Source: Vibrio sinus (GTDB lineage: Bacteria; Pseudomonadota; Gammaproteobacteria; Enterobacterales; Vibrionaceae). From it: 64,000 nt of DNA. This document shows, piece by piece, positions 1-9,485 of the stretch (position 1 is its first letter; every line of letters starts with the position of its first letter). The position numbers and the translations under genes are program-made. The stretch lies in NCBI RefSeq assembly GCF_023634645.1, contig NZ_JAMKMR010000013.1:83296-147295 (forward strand), given 5' to 3'. The notes under the pieces were generated by a model. That model saw only the letters and a list, made by a program, of their open reading frames with translations. It did not search any database and had not been told where the DNA came from.

Positions 1-524
1 TTGTAATGATCGGTCCAAACTGCCCAGGTGTTATTACACCAGATGAGTGTAAGATTGGTATCATGCCAGGTCACATCCACAAGAAAGGTAAAGTAGGTAT
101 CGTATCTCGCTCTGGTACGCTCACTTATGAAGCCGTGAAGCAAACAACAGACGAAGGCTTTGGTCAGTCTACGTGTGTTGGTATCGGTGGTGACCCAATA
201 CCAGGCTCTAACTTTATCGATATTCTTAAGCTGTTTGAAAAAGATCCAGAAACTGAAGCCATCGTTATGATTGGTGAAATCGGTGGAACAGCGGAAGAAG
301 AAGCGGCAGCCTTCATTAAAGACAACGTCACTAAGCCAGTCGTTTCTTACATTGCTGGTGTGACTGCTCCTCCAGGTAAGCGTATGGGCCATGCTGGTGC
401 GATTATCTCTGGTGGTAAAGGTACTGCGGATGACAAGTTTGCAGCACTTGAAGCCGCTGGCGTTAAGACCGTGAAAAGCCTAGCTGACATCGGTAAAGGC
501 ATTCGCGAAATTACTGGTTGGTAA
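1..524 (+). CDS. sucD: Succinyl-CoA synthetase alpha subunit, C-terminal part (5' end outside window)
   Basis: This is the alpha subunit of succinate-CoA ligase, which interconverts succinyl-CoA and succinate with nucleotide phosphorylation in the TCA cycle. The frame is open from the first base, so the N-terminal CoA-binding Rossmann domain lies upstream of the window. Visible hallmarks are IGPNCPG near the start of the visible part, the ligase domain, and GHAGAI, which carries the phosphorylated catalytic histidine. The protein ends ITGW and is followed 37 bp later by a strong terminator. sucC is expected immediately upstream. Identification is secure; only the missing 5' end is unknown. 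Confidence 0.96.
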   Translation, partial: VMIGPNCPGVITPDECKIGIMPGHIHKKGKVGIVSRSGTLTYEAVKQTTDEGFGQSTCVGIGGDPIPGSNFIDILKLFEKDPETEAIVMIGEIGGTAEEEAAAFIKDNVTKPVVSYIAGVTAPPGKRMGHAGAIISGGKGTADDKFAALEAAGVKTVKSLADIGKGIREITGW

Positions 525-561
525 TCTCGTTGTAAAGAATACAGCTAAAAAATTTGTAATA

Positions 562-588
562 AGCCCCCAAGTCTTTGGGGGCTTTTTT
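562..588 (+). terminator. Rho-independent terminator of sucD
   Basis: A perfect hairpin with arms AGCCCCCAA and TTGGGGGCT is followed by a T run. It closes the suc operon and separates it from the convergent antiporter gene that ends at 596. Confidence 0.9.
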
Positions 589-595
589 GTGCGCG

Positions 596-1927
596 TTATA
601 AAATCATCGCGGCAAGCCAGCCGAATGCAATTAAAGGAATATTGTAGTGTAGAAAAGTAGGGACTACGGTTTGCCAGATATGTTCATGTTGCCCATCCAT
701 ATTGAGCCCCGATGTTGGCCCTAACGTCGAATCAGAAGCAGGAGAGCCTGCGTCTCCCAAAGCCGCAGCTGTACCAACCAAAGCAATCGTTGCCATGGGA
801 GAAAAACCGAACGCGACACTAAGTGGTACGTATATTGTGGCAATGATAGGAATGGTCGAAAACGAAGAGCCAATTCCCATTGTGACCAGCAACCCGACGA
901 CGAGCATAAGTAAAGCGGCGAGAGGCTTGTTGTCTCCGATTATCGAAGAAACAGATTGAACGAGGGTCTCGACCCCGCCAGTTTGTTTCATGACCGCAGC
1001 AAAGCCCGCCGCTGTAATCATAATAAAGCCAATCATGGCCATCATGTGAACACCTTGAGTAAACACATCGTGAGTTTCGCTCCAGCGTATGACGCCGCCA
1101 AAGGTGAATACCATAAATCCAGCTAGCGCACCGATAATCATCGAGCCTGTATAGAGCTGAACAGATAGCGCAGTGACAATGCCAATTAATGCAACAATAA
1201 TAGGCTTGCGGGTGGAATTTGCTTTCTGGCCAGTGTGTGTTGTGTGGTCAAGCTCCACTTGCTGGTAAGTACGTGGCTTTTTGTAACTAATGAAAACGGC
1301 GCTAAGCAGCCCTACCAGCATCCCAAAGGCAGGTAACAGCATGGCCTCAGGGACTTGAGATGCACTTACGTGATGCAGGCCATTGTCATTCAGGTTCTTC
1401 AATAAGATATTATTTAGAAATATCCCGCCAAAGCCAACCGGTAGCACCATATATGGTGTGATGAGGCCAAAAGTGAGAATACACGCCAGCATTCTTCTGT
1501 CTAGCTTAAGGCTGTTAAAGACACTGAGAAGTGGGGGAATTAAAATCGGAATAAAAGCGATATGAACAGGAATGATATTTTGCGATGACATTGTGATGGC
1601 GACTAAGGAAAGAAGTAAACCATACTTGATGCTATTCGCGGCAACATCATTCTGCTGGCCAGTGAGCTTTTTTATCACAGATTGCGCGAGCAGATCCGTG
1701 ATGCCAGAGCGAGAAATGGCAACGGCAAACGTTCCTAGCATGGCGTAGCTCAGCGCTATAGTAGCGCCTCCGCCTAGACCACTTTCGAAAGCAGATATGG
1801 TATTTCCTAAGCTCATACCTGCAGTTATACCACCGATTATTGCACTAAAAGTCAGTGCGATAACCACGTTTACGCGCATGAGTGCCAAAAGCAGCATTAA
1901 GCACACAGAAATTACAACGGGGTTCAT
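596..1927 (-). CDS. Na+/H+ antiporter family permease (YuiF/NhaC-like)
   Basis: A 443-residue integral membrane protein with about eleven hydrophobic helices and few charged loops. The overall pattern (early glycine-rich [14 protein letters not shown] segment, and late segments ending [19 protein letters not shown]) matches the ion-transporter group containing Bacillus YuiF and NhaC-type antiporters. These exchange Na+ for H+ or take up small solutes; YuiF itself has been called a histidine permease, so the substrate here is uncertain. The start is supported by AAGGAC just upstream. It stands alone, convergent to sucD and downstream of rnt on the same strand. The family is likely; the precise substrate is not known. 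Confidence 0.75.
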   Translation of the reverse strand: MNPVVISVCLMLLLALMRVNVVIALTFSAIIGGITAGMSLGNTISAFESGLGGGATIALSYAMLGTFAVAISRSGITDLLAQSVIKKLTGQQNDVAANSIKYGLLLSLVAITMSSQNIIPVHIAFIPILIPPLLSVFNSLKLDRRMLACILTFGLITPYMVLPVGFGGIFLNNILLKNLNDNGLHHVSASQVPEAMLLPAFGMLVGLLSAVFISYKKPRTYQQVELDHTTHTGQKANSTRKPIIVALIGIVTALSVQLYTGSMIIGALAGFMVFTFGGVIRWSETHDVFTQGVHMMAMIGFIMITAAGFAAVMKQTGGVETLVQSVSSIIGDNKPLAALLMLVVGLLVTMGIGSSFSTIPIIATIYVPLSVAFGFSPMATIALVGTAAALGDAGSPASDSTLGPTSGLNMDGQHEHIWQTVVPTFLHYNIPLIAFGWLAAMIL

Positions 1928-1953
1928 AGTTGTCCTTAACTATTTGAAGAATG

Positions 1954-2601
1954 TTATTGGGGACTGTCGGTCAGAGGCCAGCCGCCGAGCGCCTTCCACT
2001 TATTGACGATTCGGCAAAACAACTCTGCGGTTTTTTGCGTGTCATAAAGAGCAGAGTGTGCTTCCTTATTGTCAAATTCAATCCCTGCTGTTTGGCAAGC
2101 TTTCGCCAGCACGGTTTGCCCGTAGGCCAAGCCACTCAGGGCTGCGGTATCAAATGTAGCAAAAGGGTGAAATGGCACTCTCTTTAGTTTACTGCGTTCG
2201 TTGGCTTCAGAGACAAAACTGTGGTCAAAAGTGGCGTTGTGGGCAACGATAATTGCTCGGTTGCAGTCGACAGCTTTTTGTTCCTTGCGCACCACTTTAT
2301 AAATTTCTTTCAGTGCCTCAGATTCCGTGACAGCCCCACGCAATGGGCTAAACGGGTCTCGAATTCCGTTGAATTCTAGAGCTGCTTGTTCGATGTTGGC
2401 ACCTTCAAATGGGGTAACATGAAAATGACAAGTGGTGGCAGGGTGCAGATCACCGTTTTCATCCATTTTCAGTGTAATAGCACAAATTTCCAGCAGTGCG
2501 TCGGCTTTCGAGTTAAAGCCCGCAGTTTCTACGTCAATCACGACTGGGAAATAACCACGAAAGCGCCCTTTTAGTGTTAGGGCGTCATTGTTTGAAGACA
2601 T
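1954..2601 (-). CDS. rnt: Ribonuclease T
   Basis: A 3'-to-5' exoribonuclease of the DEDDh family that trims the 3' ends of tRNA and other stable RNAs and ends tRNA turnover. The DEDDh signature is complete: DVETAGF near residue 23 (Exo I), NATFDHSF in the middle (Exo II) and [10 protein letters not shown] near the C terminus (Exo III). The 215-residue length is normal for Vibrio RNase T. The start is preceded by AGGTAACTC. It is divergent from motY, an arrangement familiar from Vibrio. Confidence 0.95.
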   Translation of the reverse strand: MSSNNDALTLKGRFRGYFPVVIDVETAGFNSKADALLEICAITLKMDENGDLHPATTCHFHVTPFEGANIEQAALEFNGIRDPFSPLRGAVTESEALKEIYKVVRKEQKAVDCNRAIIVAHNATFDHSFVSEANERSKLKRVPFHPFATFDTAALSGLAYGQTVLAKACQTAGIEFDNKEAHSALYDTQKTAELFCRIVNKWKALGGWPLTDSPQ

Positions 2602-2837
2602 GAGTTACCTAATTTATTAAATAGGGCATCATTATTGCAGATTCTTCGTAGGAGAAAAACTAGCACCTATAATTTAAAGATGATGAGAGGCATAAATAGG
2701 AACTCTCTACATTGTATACATTACTTTTATTCAAACATGCACGGTAAGGCGGCAGGCTTTTTGCATTCAGGCTTATGTAGAGACGATAGGCGGCAAACCG
2801 CTTCCTATTGAGTTATGGGTTTCAGAGAATGCAGTAT

Positions 2838-3719
2838 ATGGAAAAGTGGACAGTATTTGGTTTAAGCGCTTTAGCATGCCTGATAAGTTTTCATTCAGAG
2901 GCATCAAGTAAACGCTACGTGGCTTCCCCCACGGAATCGAAATGGGAAATGGCGGTAAATACCCCATTAGAGTGCCGCTTGGTTCACCCTATTCCACACT
3001 ACGGCGATGCAGAGTTTACCTCCCACGCGAGCAAGAAAATCAACTTAGACTTCGAGCTTAAGATGCGTTTACCTATGGGCGCAACAAGAGATGTCAGCCT
3101 TATTTCTATGCCTCCTTCTTGGCGACCGGGAGACACCGCTGATCGCATATCAAATTTGAAATTTTTCAAACAATTCGATGGATATGTCGGAGGACAAACG
3201 GCTTGGGGGATTTTAAGCGAATTGGAAAAAGGCCGTTATCCAACGTTTAGCTACTTGGGGTGGGAGAGCCGCAATCAAAGGGTCGAAGTGGCATTGTCAT
3301 CTGTGTTGTTTCAACATCAGTACGATGTCTTTAGCCAGTGCATTAGTAAATTGCTGCCTTATAGTTTTGAGGATATTGCTTTTACCATACTCCATTATGA
3401 TCGAACCAGTGTTCAACTCAATAAAGCGTCGCAAAAGCGCTTGGCCCAAATCGCCGAGTACATTCGCTATAACAAAGATATCGACTTAGTTTTGGTCTCG
3501 ACATACACCGACTCAACAGATACTAAGGCCGTCAGCCAAGACCTGTCAGAAAAAAGGGCAGATGTACTAAGAAATTATTTCCAATCGCTGGGGTTGTCTG
3601 AAGACAGAATTCAAGTTCACGCTTATGGTAAGCGTCGCCCAATAGCTGATAACGCTTCTCCTATTGGAAAAGATCAAAACCGCCGAGTGGTTATTTCCCT
3701 TGGTCGCACTCAGGTTTAG
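2838..3719 (+). CDS. motY: Sodium-type polar flagellar motor protein MotY
   Basis: MotY is part of the periplasmic T ring of the Na+-driven Vibrio polar flagellum; it holds the PomA/PomB stator around the rotor. The sequence shows a signal peptide (hydrophobic run ending FHSEA-S), an N-terminal MotY-specific domain and a C-terminal OmpA-like peptidoglycan-binding domain from about residue 190, with the TYTDSTDT and DQNRRVVI motifs. An in-frame ATG lies 30 bp upstream at 2808, but the ATG at 2838 is preceded by AGAGA at good spacing and gives 293 residues, the length known for MotY. It is separated from other flagellar clusters, as is usual. The promoter could not be resolved by eye. Confidence 0.95.
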   Translation: MEKWTVFGLSALACLISFHSEASSKRYVASPTESKWEMAVNTPLECRLVHPIPHYGDAEFTSHASKKINLDFELKMRLPMGATRDVSLISMPPSWRPGDTADRISNLKFFKQFDGYVGGQTAWGILSELEKGRYPTFSYLGWESRNQRVEVALSSVLFQHQYDVFSQCISKLLPYSFEDIAFTILHYDRTSVQLNKASQKRLAQIAEYIRYNKDIDLVLVSTYTDSTDTKAVSQDLSEKRADVLRNYFQSLGLSEDRIQVHAYGKRRPIADNASPIGKDQNRRVVISLGRTQV

Positions 3720-3762
3720 GTGGTTTTAGCTACGACTCAAAGTGTCTTTATGCTTCATTTTG

Positions 3763-3777
3763 ATAGGTTATACCTAT
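3763..3777 (+). promoter_or_regulatory. OxyR-type half-operator upstream of dps
   Basis: The 15-mer ATAGGTTATACCTAT matches the OxyR element ATAG-N-T-N3-A-N-CTAT at every fixed position. It lies about 90 bp upstream of dps, a classical OxyR target in enteric bacteria. A second element one helical turn downstream is poor (ATAA at 3785), so binding may rest mainly on this half. Site recognition is seen in the sequence; regulation is inferred. Confidence 0.6.
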
Positions 3778-3867
3778 TGAAATGATAAATTCAAACAAAT
3801 TCATCTAATTTCTTTGTTGGTTTATTCTATATCCATAGTAAGAATACTGGAAAAAAGAGGGATGATG

Positions 3868-4338
3868 ATGAACAACAATATTATTGGGTTAGACAAAGAA
3901 CAAAGCCTACAACTAACAAATAAATTAAACCTGCTACTTGCGGACTACCAAATCTTGTATATGAATGTCCGTGGTTTCCACTGGAACATTAAAGGGCGAG
4001 ATTTCTACGAATTACACACAAAGTTTGAAGAAATTTATAACAACCTGATTGATAAAGTGGATGAAATTGCCGAGAGAATTCTCACTCTAGAAGGCGCACC
4101 TTCGCACGGTTACTCGCGTTATTTAGAGCAGTCAGAGCTAAAAGAAGTACTAAACGTAACAGATGGTAAGACGGCGCTAGGTAATATCTTAGAGTCTTAT
4201 CAAATCTTGCTAATCAAACAACGCGACATCTTAACGGCGGCGGGCGATCTAGGTGATGAAGGAACGGCTTCTTTGATGAGCGATTATATCAGCGAGCAAG
4301 AGAAAGAAACTTGGATGATGGCATCGTATCTTAAATAA
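3868..4338 (+). CDS. dps: Dps family ferritin-like DNA-protection protein
   Basis: Dps forms a dodecameric shell that oxidises Fe2+ with H2O2 and stores the mineral; many members also coat DNA under stress. The ferroxidase signature is visible: NVRGFHWNIKGRDFYELH, followed by EEIYNNLIDKVDEIAERIL, supplying the conserved His, Asp and Glu. Three consecutive ATGs occur at 3862, 3865 and 3868; the third lies six bases after AGAGG and gives 156 residues, normal for Vibrio Dps. The longer reading from 3814 has no good ribosome site. It is monocistronic, with an OxyR-like site upstream and a long stem-loop downstream. Confidence 0.92.
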   Translation: MNNNIIGLDKEQSLQLTNKLNLLLADYQILYMNVRGFHWNIKGRDFYELHTKFEEIYNNLIDKVDEIAERILTLEGAPSHGYSRYLEQSELKEVLNVTDGKTALGNILESYQILLIKQRDILTAAGDLGDEGTASLMSDYISEQEKETWMMASYLK

Positions 4339-4366
4339 TGCCTGTCGTATCCTCAGCTTGTTTAGG

Positions 4367-4406
4367 TATCGCCATATCGCGCGGATGACTGCGCCATATG
4401 GCGATA
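4367..4406. repeat. Long inverted repeat downstream of dps
   Basis: Arms TATCGCCATAT and ATATGGCGATA match perfectly over 11 bp around an 18-base loop. There is no strong T run, so it may be a 3'-end stabilising stem-loop rather than a standard terminator. Confidence 0.5.
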
Positions 4407-4523
4407 TTCGTCTATTTCCCCTGTCTCTTCCTCAAATCTAACATCAAATAAGCAACAGGTTGTACAAAAAGTAAGGGTGTTCACTATACTTCAGCCTATA
4501 CAGTACGCTCACAGGCTAAAGCT

Positions 4524-6941
4524 ATGGATAGATCGTGGTTTAATGATATTTCGATTCAAACAAAGCTATTAACGGCTTTTACCATCCCTCTTCTACTATT
4601 GGCATTCGTATCCGTCGGGATTTACAGAAATACTCAATCCATGGTGGAAGATCATCGATGGGTCACCCACACACATAAAGCCATCGCAAGAGCTCAAGAG
4701 TTGTTGACTTTGGTCTTGGATATGGAAACGGGTGAACGTGGATACCTCATCACCGGGGATGAGGAGTTTCTAGAGCCTTATGCCGCCTCTCTTTTAGAGT
4801 GGGATAGCAAATTGGAAGTGTTAGCCAAGCAAGTGAGTGACAACCCTCCTCAGGTTGTGCGCTTAGGTAAAATAGACAAGTTGCAAAAAAAATGGTTGGA
4901 AAAAATTGCGGCCATCTCCATAGAAAAACGGCGGGACCTTGCCAAGGGACAAATGCCTTCAAACTTGGTTGTCGATAAATTACACGCCGCAGCAGGCAAG
5001 CGGATCATCGATAGCATTCGCTCTGAAATCAACACCTTCATACAAATTGAACGAATTCTAATAGAACAAAGGATCACGAACTCTGAAAATTCGGCGACAA
5101 GCACGAGCTACGCTTTATTTCTTGGGACTTTGCTTTTGGCGTTGTCGGTGATGGGGGTGTCTTTTTGGATATCATATCGACTGAAGAAACAACTTGCGCC
5201 ATTGCTAAATGCGACGAGAGAAGTGTCTCGTGGCAATTTACAACGTGGCAAAGCGATATTGAGTGTGCCAGAGCGTATTTGTGCCAAAGATGAGATAGGG
5301 CAACTGGCCAATGGCTTTTGTAGTATGACAAACAGCTTGATCGCGCATGCAAATGAAAGCCAGCGAGTAAACAAGGAGCTCAAAGCCGCTGCAGACAGAG
5401 CAACCGCCGCAACCAAAGCTAAGTCTGACTTTTTATCTACCATGAGCCATGAAATTAGAACGCCAATGAACGGAGTATTGGGTTTGTGCCAGATGATTCT
5501 TGATGAAACAAAAGAAGAGCAAACCAAGAAAAACGCCAAAATAATTGTCGAGTCGGGGCAGCATCTAATGACCATTCTCAATGACATACTCGATTTTTCT
5601 AAGATTGAAGGTGGCAAGCTAGAGTTAGAGAAGATTCCATTTAGGTGGGACGATATTGTCACTCCTATTCAAGGGACGATTGAGCCACTGGCAAAGGAAA
5701 AGGGCATTGCTTTTAATGTTGACAACAAAGTGGCTGGAGAGATTGAATTTACCGGGGATATTGTTCGGCTAAGGCAGGTGGTCTACAACTTAGTGGGTAA
5801 TGCAACAAAATTTACCGAGATTGGCAGTGTGTCAATTAGTGCCACTATTAATCAAGCAGACCGCCGGCTACATATTGAAGTGTCCGATACTGGCGTTGGT
5901 ATCTCTGAGGAAAAGCTGAACACCATATTTAACTCATTTGAACAGGCAGATACATCAACGACGAGAAAGTTTGGTGGGACAGGGCTTGGCTTGACCATAG
6001 TGAAAAAGTTGGTTGATCTCATGGACGGAGACATAAAAGTGAGCAGCGTGGTGGGCATTGGCTCAAAGTTCGTCATCTCACTACCGTTACCTTGGACAGT
6101 AAGAAAGTCTCTATGCGACGATACTCAAGATCATCAGGCTCATTCATCTATGGGTTCAAATGTCTTGCTGGTCGAGGATAATCGTGTCAATGCTCTGATT
6201 GCGAAGAATTTTTGTAAGAAACGGGGCTTTAATGTTGATACGGCAGAAAACGGACTTATTGCTACGCAAATGGTGCAAGATAAAGATTACCAGCTAATTA
6301 TTATGGATAATCATATGCCGAAAATGAACGGCATTGAAGCGACTCATATTATTCGCCATAAATTTGGAATGGACACATTAATCTTTGCTTACACCGCAGA
6401 CGTGTTTCAAGAGGCGCATGATGGTTTTATCAATGCTGGAGCCGACCATGTGCTCACCAAGCCGCTTCAAGAAGACAGCTTTGAGCAAGCGCTTACCCAA
6501 TTTTCAGCACGATTCTCACCAAGCAATAATGTTGTTGCTCTGCACAGAAACAAATTAGAAGACCTAACTTTAACGGAAGAAGAGCTGAGCCAATCAGAAA
6601 TACTGAATCAAACCAACCCGTCCGATCTGCCTACAATGCTCAACACTATTATCACTGAATTTGACCAAGCGCTGGACAAACTTCTCGATGCTTTTGGAGA
6701 GCAGGAACCAAGTACGTTATCCCAAATTGTTGAGCCTCTAGTTACGATAGCCAAGGGCCTAGAACTACCCATGCTGCTAAACCAGTTAGAGTCGATTACG
6801 ACTCGACTAGAGAACGATCAGTTGCCAAGTATTGAGAAATTACAAATGCTGATTAACCGTTTACAAGTCAATACTCATCAAGCTAAGCGGTTGTTGAGTT
6901 TGCAAACCGATGGGGCTTCAGGATCAAGTGAAATCGGCTAA
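4524..6941 (+). CDS. CHASE3 hybrid sensor histidine kinase with receiver and His-less Hpt-like tail
   Basis: An 805-residue inner-membrane hybrid kinase. In order: TM1 (about 14-34), periplasmic CHASE3 domain (about 38-180, with METGERGYLITG), TM2 (about 193-218), HAMP-like linker, HisKA with MSHEIRTPMNG (His309), HATPase_c with N, G1 and G2 boxes (VGNATKF, DTGVGI, GGTGLGL) and a receiver with VLLVEDN, phospho-acceptor Asp595 in IIMDNHMP and Lys646. Residues about 700-795 resemble an Hpt four-helix bundle, but the HxLKG position reads TIAKG (Thr741), so phosphotransfer from it is unlikely. No response regulator is adjacent; a separate Hpt protein or regulator elsewhere is expected. The signal is unknown. 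Confidence 0.88.
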   Translation: MDRSWFNDISIQTKLLTAFTIPLLLLAFVSVGIYRNTQSMVEDHRWVTHTHKAIARAQELLTLVLDMETGERGYLITGDEEFLEPYAASLLEWDSKLEVLAKQVSDNPPQVVRLGKIDKLQKKWLEKIAAISIEKRRDLAKGQMPSNLVVDKLHAAAGKRIIDSIRSEINTFIQIERILIEQRITNSENSATSTSYALFLGTLLLALSVMGVSFWISYRLKKQLAPLLNATREVSRGNLQRGKAILSVPERICAKDEIGQLANGFCSMTNSLIAHANESQRVNKELKAAADRATAATKAKSDFLSTMSHEIRTPMNGVLGLCQMILDETKEEQTKKNAKIIVESGQHLMTILNDILDFSKIEGGKLELEKIPFRWDDIVTPIQGTIEPLAKEKGIAFNVDNKVAGEIEFTGDIVRLRQVVYNLVGNATKFTEIGSVSISATINQADRRLHIEVSDTGVGISEEKLNTIFNSFEQADTSTTRKFGGTGLGLTIVKKLVDLMDGDIKVSSVVGIGSKFVISLPLPWTVRKSLCDDTQDHQAHSSMGSNVLLVEDNRVNALIAKNFCKKRGFNVDTAENGLIATQMVQDKDYQLIIMDNHMPKMNGIEATHIIRHKFGMDTLIFAYTADVFQEAHDGFINAGADHVLTKPLQEDSFEQALTQFSARFSPSNNVVALHRNKLEDLTLTEEELSQSEILNQTNPSDLPTMLNTIITEFDQALDKLLDAFGEQEPSTLSQIVEPLVTIAKGLELPMLLNQLESITTRLENDQLPSIEKLQMLINRLQVNTHQAKRLLSLQTDGASGSSEIG

Positions 6942-7043
6942 GCTGATGCTTATATTCTTTATTTAACAAAATTGAAACAATTGTTTGAATCTATATTGCG
7001 GATTGTTACACTGCTAAAGTCATCTCAAATATGAGGCTAATCA

Positions 7044-7793
7044 ATGCAGTTAAAGCAGATCTCAGGCTATATCCAGTCAATCTATTTGGCTGTCTACGAC
7101 GACAAAATATTACTGTTAGACGGCTGTTGTAAACCAGATGTTAATGTGGTTTATGATTACATTACCCAGGAATTAAATCGCCCAATTGAGCACTTAGAAG
7201 CCGTTGTGGTGACTCACATGCACCCAGACCACGCTGGGGCGGCGAATACGTTGAAGCGACGCTTTGGCTGTAAAATCTATTCAGGTTGTGTTGAAGGAGA
7301 ATGGTACAGTGGTGTTGATGGCTTTTTCATGTACCTTAGCGAGATCATTCTTGGCAAATGGGTGGCAAAGCGTTTAGGAAAGCCAAGAAAAAGCATTTGG
7401 TATTGGCCCAGATTGAATGCGGATGCGTTACTCAAAGATAATGAACTTATCCCTGGTTTTGAAGACTGGCAGGTCATTGAAACCCATGGACACACAGATA
7501 GAGATCTGTCTCTTTTTCATAAGCACAGTAAAAAAGTGTATGTTGCCGACTTAGCTGTAAAAGTTAAGAATAAATACATTCCTCCCTTTCCGATCTTCCA
7601 TCCTAATCGATACCGTAATTCCTTAAAAAAAGTGGAAGAGTTAAAACCATCAAGCGTCATTTTAGCTCATGGTGGAGAAGTGAGTTTTAGCCGTGAAGAA
7701 TACGAATATTTAGTGAATTTAGCGCCAAAGGTGCCCGTGACTCATTGGCGTGTGACAAAGGCAAAATTAATGAGAGTGTTTCAACAGTTTTAA
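7044..7793 (+). CDS. MBL-fold metallo-hydrolase
   Basis: A 249-residue metallo-beta-lactamase-fold hydrolase. The metal motif THMHPDHAG (HxHxDH) is complete, followed by the further ligands in ETHGHTDRDLSLF, an Asp in VADLAVKVKN and His in LAHGGE. The fold hydrolyses thioesters, lactones, lactams or phosphodiesters; the glyoxalase II-like layout makes a thioesterase or lactonase activity possible but unproven. The C terminus is basic, and there is no signal peptide, so it is probably cytoplasmic. It is a single gene between the hybrid kinase and a lipoprotein gene. Confidence 0.82.
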   Translation: MQLKQISGYIQSIYLAVYDDKILLLDGCCKPDVNVVYDYITQELNRPIEHLEAVVVTHMHPDHAGAANTLKRRFGCKIYSGCVEGEWYSGVDGFFMYLSEIILGKWVAKRLGKPRKSIWYWPRLNADALLKDNELIPGFEDWQVIETHGHTDRDLSLFHKHSKKVYVADLAVKVKNKYIPPFPIFHPNRYRNSLKKVEELKPSSVILAHGGEVSFSREEYEYLVNLAPKVPVTHWRVTKAKLMRVFQQF

Positions 7794-7886
7794 TTGTTGT
7801 CGCCTCTTTTCCTCTATAAGGCACCAGACTATAATTCAGCACTGTCCCGCTCTATCACTTTAATAAAGTTAGTCTAAGAGAGAAAA

Positions 7887-8270
7887 ATGAAATTAAGAAT
7901 GTTTTCTACTGTTGCAAGTCTCGCTATTGTATTGTCCGGGTGTGCAGCGACTGCTAATACAGAGGTTTATCCAACGGAGCATGGATATAAAGCCATATCT
8001 ATGTCATCTGATGAAAGTGCCGCAATAAAAGACAGTCTTCTAAAAGCCAAGCTACAGTGCCAAAGCTTAAATGAGTCCTATGTGGTTATTTCACAACAGA
8101 GTACTTACAATGGCATTGATAAAAACATAAAGGACGCGGCAAACATCGTTTCTAATGTTGTTTCCCTAAACTCAGATACGGTTTTTACAACTGGCCCATT
8201 AAATTCAGATGATGACTACAGAGTGGTTACTGTGTTTAAGTGTAAGGCGGATCATTCCATACAGTCATGA
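7887..8270 (+). CDS. Small hypothetical lipoprotein
   Basis: A 127-residue protein with a type II signal peptide: basic start MKLRMF, a hydrophobic stretch and the lipobox LSGC, giving a lipidated Cys19. The residue after Cys is Ala, not Asp, which in enterics favours the outer membrane. The mature part is hydrophilic with two cysteines (KLQCQS and FKCKAD) that could pair. I recognise no family. Start is supported by AGAGAG upstream. Single gene. Confidence 0.7.
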   Translation: MKLRMFSTVASLAIVLSGCAATANTEVYPTEHGYKAISMSSDESAAIKDSLLKAKLQCQSLNESYVVISQQSTYNGIDKNIKDAANIVSNVVSLNSDTVFTTGPLNSDDDYRVVTVFKCKADHSIQS

Positions 8271-8331
8271 GCTCAAATAAATCAATGAAGCCCTCTGAAT
8301 TCTGCTTCTTGAAGTACTTGGGTATACATGT

Positions 8332-8362
8332 AAAAAAGGGCTTAAAAAGTCTTTCAGCCCTT
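8332..8362 (-). terminator. Terminator of the rsx-nth-gloA operon
   Basis: Read on the minus strand, AAGGGCT and AGCCCTT arms close a hairpin that is followed by six T residues. It lies about 30 bp past the gloA stop. Confidence 0.8.
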
Positions 8363-8393
8363 AAGAAAATGATTGCTCGTTTTGAAGTTGGGC

Positions 8394-8810
8394 TTAGCCG
8401 TTCAAACCTTCCGATGCTTGTTTGTTTTGGATAAGCTCAATCATGTATCCATCTGGGTCTTTGACAAATGCGATTTGCGTGGTGCCGCCTTTTACTGGCC
8501 CTGGCTCGCGGGTCACATTGCCTCCAGACTGCTTGATAGCATCACAGGTTGAGTAAATGTCATCGACACCGATAGCGATATGACCAAATGCATTCCCCAA
8601 GTCATATTCGGATTTGCCCCAGTTGTAGGTTAGCTCAATCACCGCGCCTTCCGACTCATCGCCATAGCCTAAAAAGGCAAGCGTGTATTCGTATTCTTTA
8701 TTTTCGTTTTTTCTTAACAAGTTCATTCCCATCACGTCTGTATAAAACGCAATAGACTTATCAAGATCACCAACTCTCAACATAGTGTGTAGAATGCGAC
8801 CGTTAGACAT
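8394..8810 (-). CDS. gloA: Lactoylglutathione lyase (glyoxalase I)
   Basis: Glyoxalase I isomerises the methylglyoxal-glutathione hemithioacetal to S-lactoylglutathione. The 138-residue protein is a typical bacterial VOC-fold glyoxalase. Metal ligands are recognisable: His near the start ([12 protein letters not shown]), Glu in VIELTYN, His in [10 protein letters not shown] and Glu in YMIELIQ. AGGAG precedes the start. It begins 14 bp after nth and is evidently the last gene of the long rsx-nth-gloA transcription unit, ending at a terminator. Confidence 0.95.
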   Translation of the reverse strand: MSNGRILHTMLRVGDLDKSIAFYTDVMGMNLLRKNENKEYEYTLAFLGYGDESEGAVIELTYNWGKSEYDLGNAFGHIAIGVDDIYSTCDAIKQSGGNVTREPGPVKGGTTQIAFVKDPDGYMIELIQNKQASEGLNG

Positions 8811-8824
8811 ACATTGCTCCTAAA

Positions 8825-9457
8825 TTATTCTGTTTTTTCTTTGAACTCACAGAGATCTTCAATTATACAGCTTCCACACCTTGGCTTTCGTGCCACACAG
8901 GTGTATCGGCCATGTAGAATCAACCAGTGATGAACGTCCACTTTGAATTCTTTAGGTACAACTTTCAACAATTTTTGTTCGACTTGGTCAACATTCTTTC
9001 CCATCGCAAACTTAGTGCGGTTGGAGACTCTAAAGATATGGGTGTCAACAGCAATGGTCGGCCAGCCAAAGGCCGTATTGAGAACGACATTAGCGGTTTT
9101 CCTGCCCACGCCAGGCAGCGCTTCTAGTGCTTCGCGGTTTTCAGGAACTTCGCCATTATGTTGGTCGAGTAAAATACGACATGTTTTAATGACATTTTCG
9201 GCTTTAGAGTTAAATAAACCTATGGTTTTTATGTACTCTTTTACTCCATCTACACCTAGATCAAATAGAGCTTGTGGTGTGTTAGCGACAGGATAGAGCT
9301 TATCCGTTGCCTTATTCACACTCACATCAGTGGCTTGAGCAGAAAGTAAAACGGCAATCAGAAGCTCAAAGGGTGTCGACCAATTGAGCTCAGTTTGCGG
9401 ATGAGGATTGGCTTCTCGAAGTCTGGTGAGAATCTCAACTCTTTTCGTGTTGTTCAT
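8825..9457 (-). CDS. nth: Endonuclease III (DNA glycosylase/AP lyase)
   Basis: Nth removes oxidised pyrimidines and cleaves the abasic site in base excision repair. The helix-hairpin-helix LPGVGRKTANVVL carries the catalytic lysine, VDTHIFRV the catalytic Asp, and the C-terminal C-x6-C-x2-C-x5-C pattern (CVARKPRCGSC...LC) binds the 4Fe-4S cluster. 210 residues is normal. It follows rsxE after 28 bp, as in E. coli, where nth is also the distal gene of the rsx operon. Confidence 0.97.
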   Translation of the reverse strand: MNNTKRVEILTRLREANPHPQTELNWSTPFELLIAVLLSAQATDVSVNKATDKLYPVANTPQALFDLGVDGVKEYIKTIGLFNSKAENVIKTCRILLDQHNGEVPENREALEALPGVGRKTANVVLNTAFGWPTIAVDTHIFRVSNRTKFAMGKNVDQVEQKLLKVVPKEFKVDVHHWLILHGRYTCVARKPRCGSCIIEDLCEFKEKTE

Positions 9458-9485
9458 TTGGATCGCTGCCAGTGTCTTTATATTT

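Noticed and set aside
5108..5662. A 184-residue minus-strand frame inside the hybrid kinase gene
   Set aside because: Antisense to a certain gene, with no recognisable domain.
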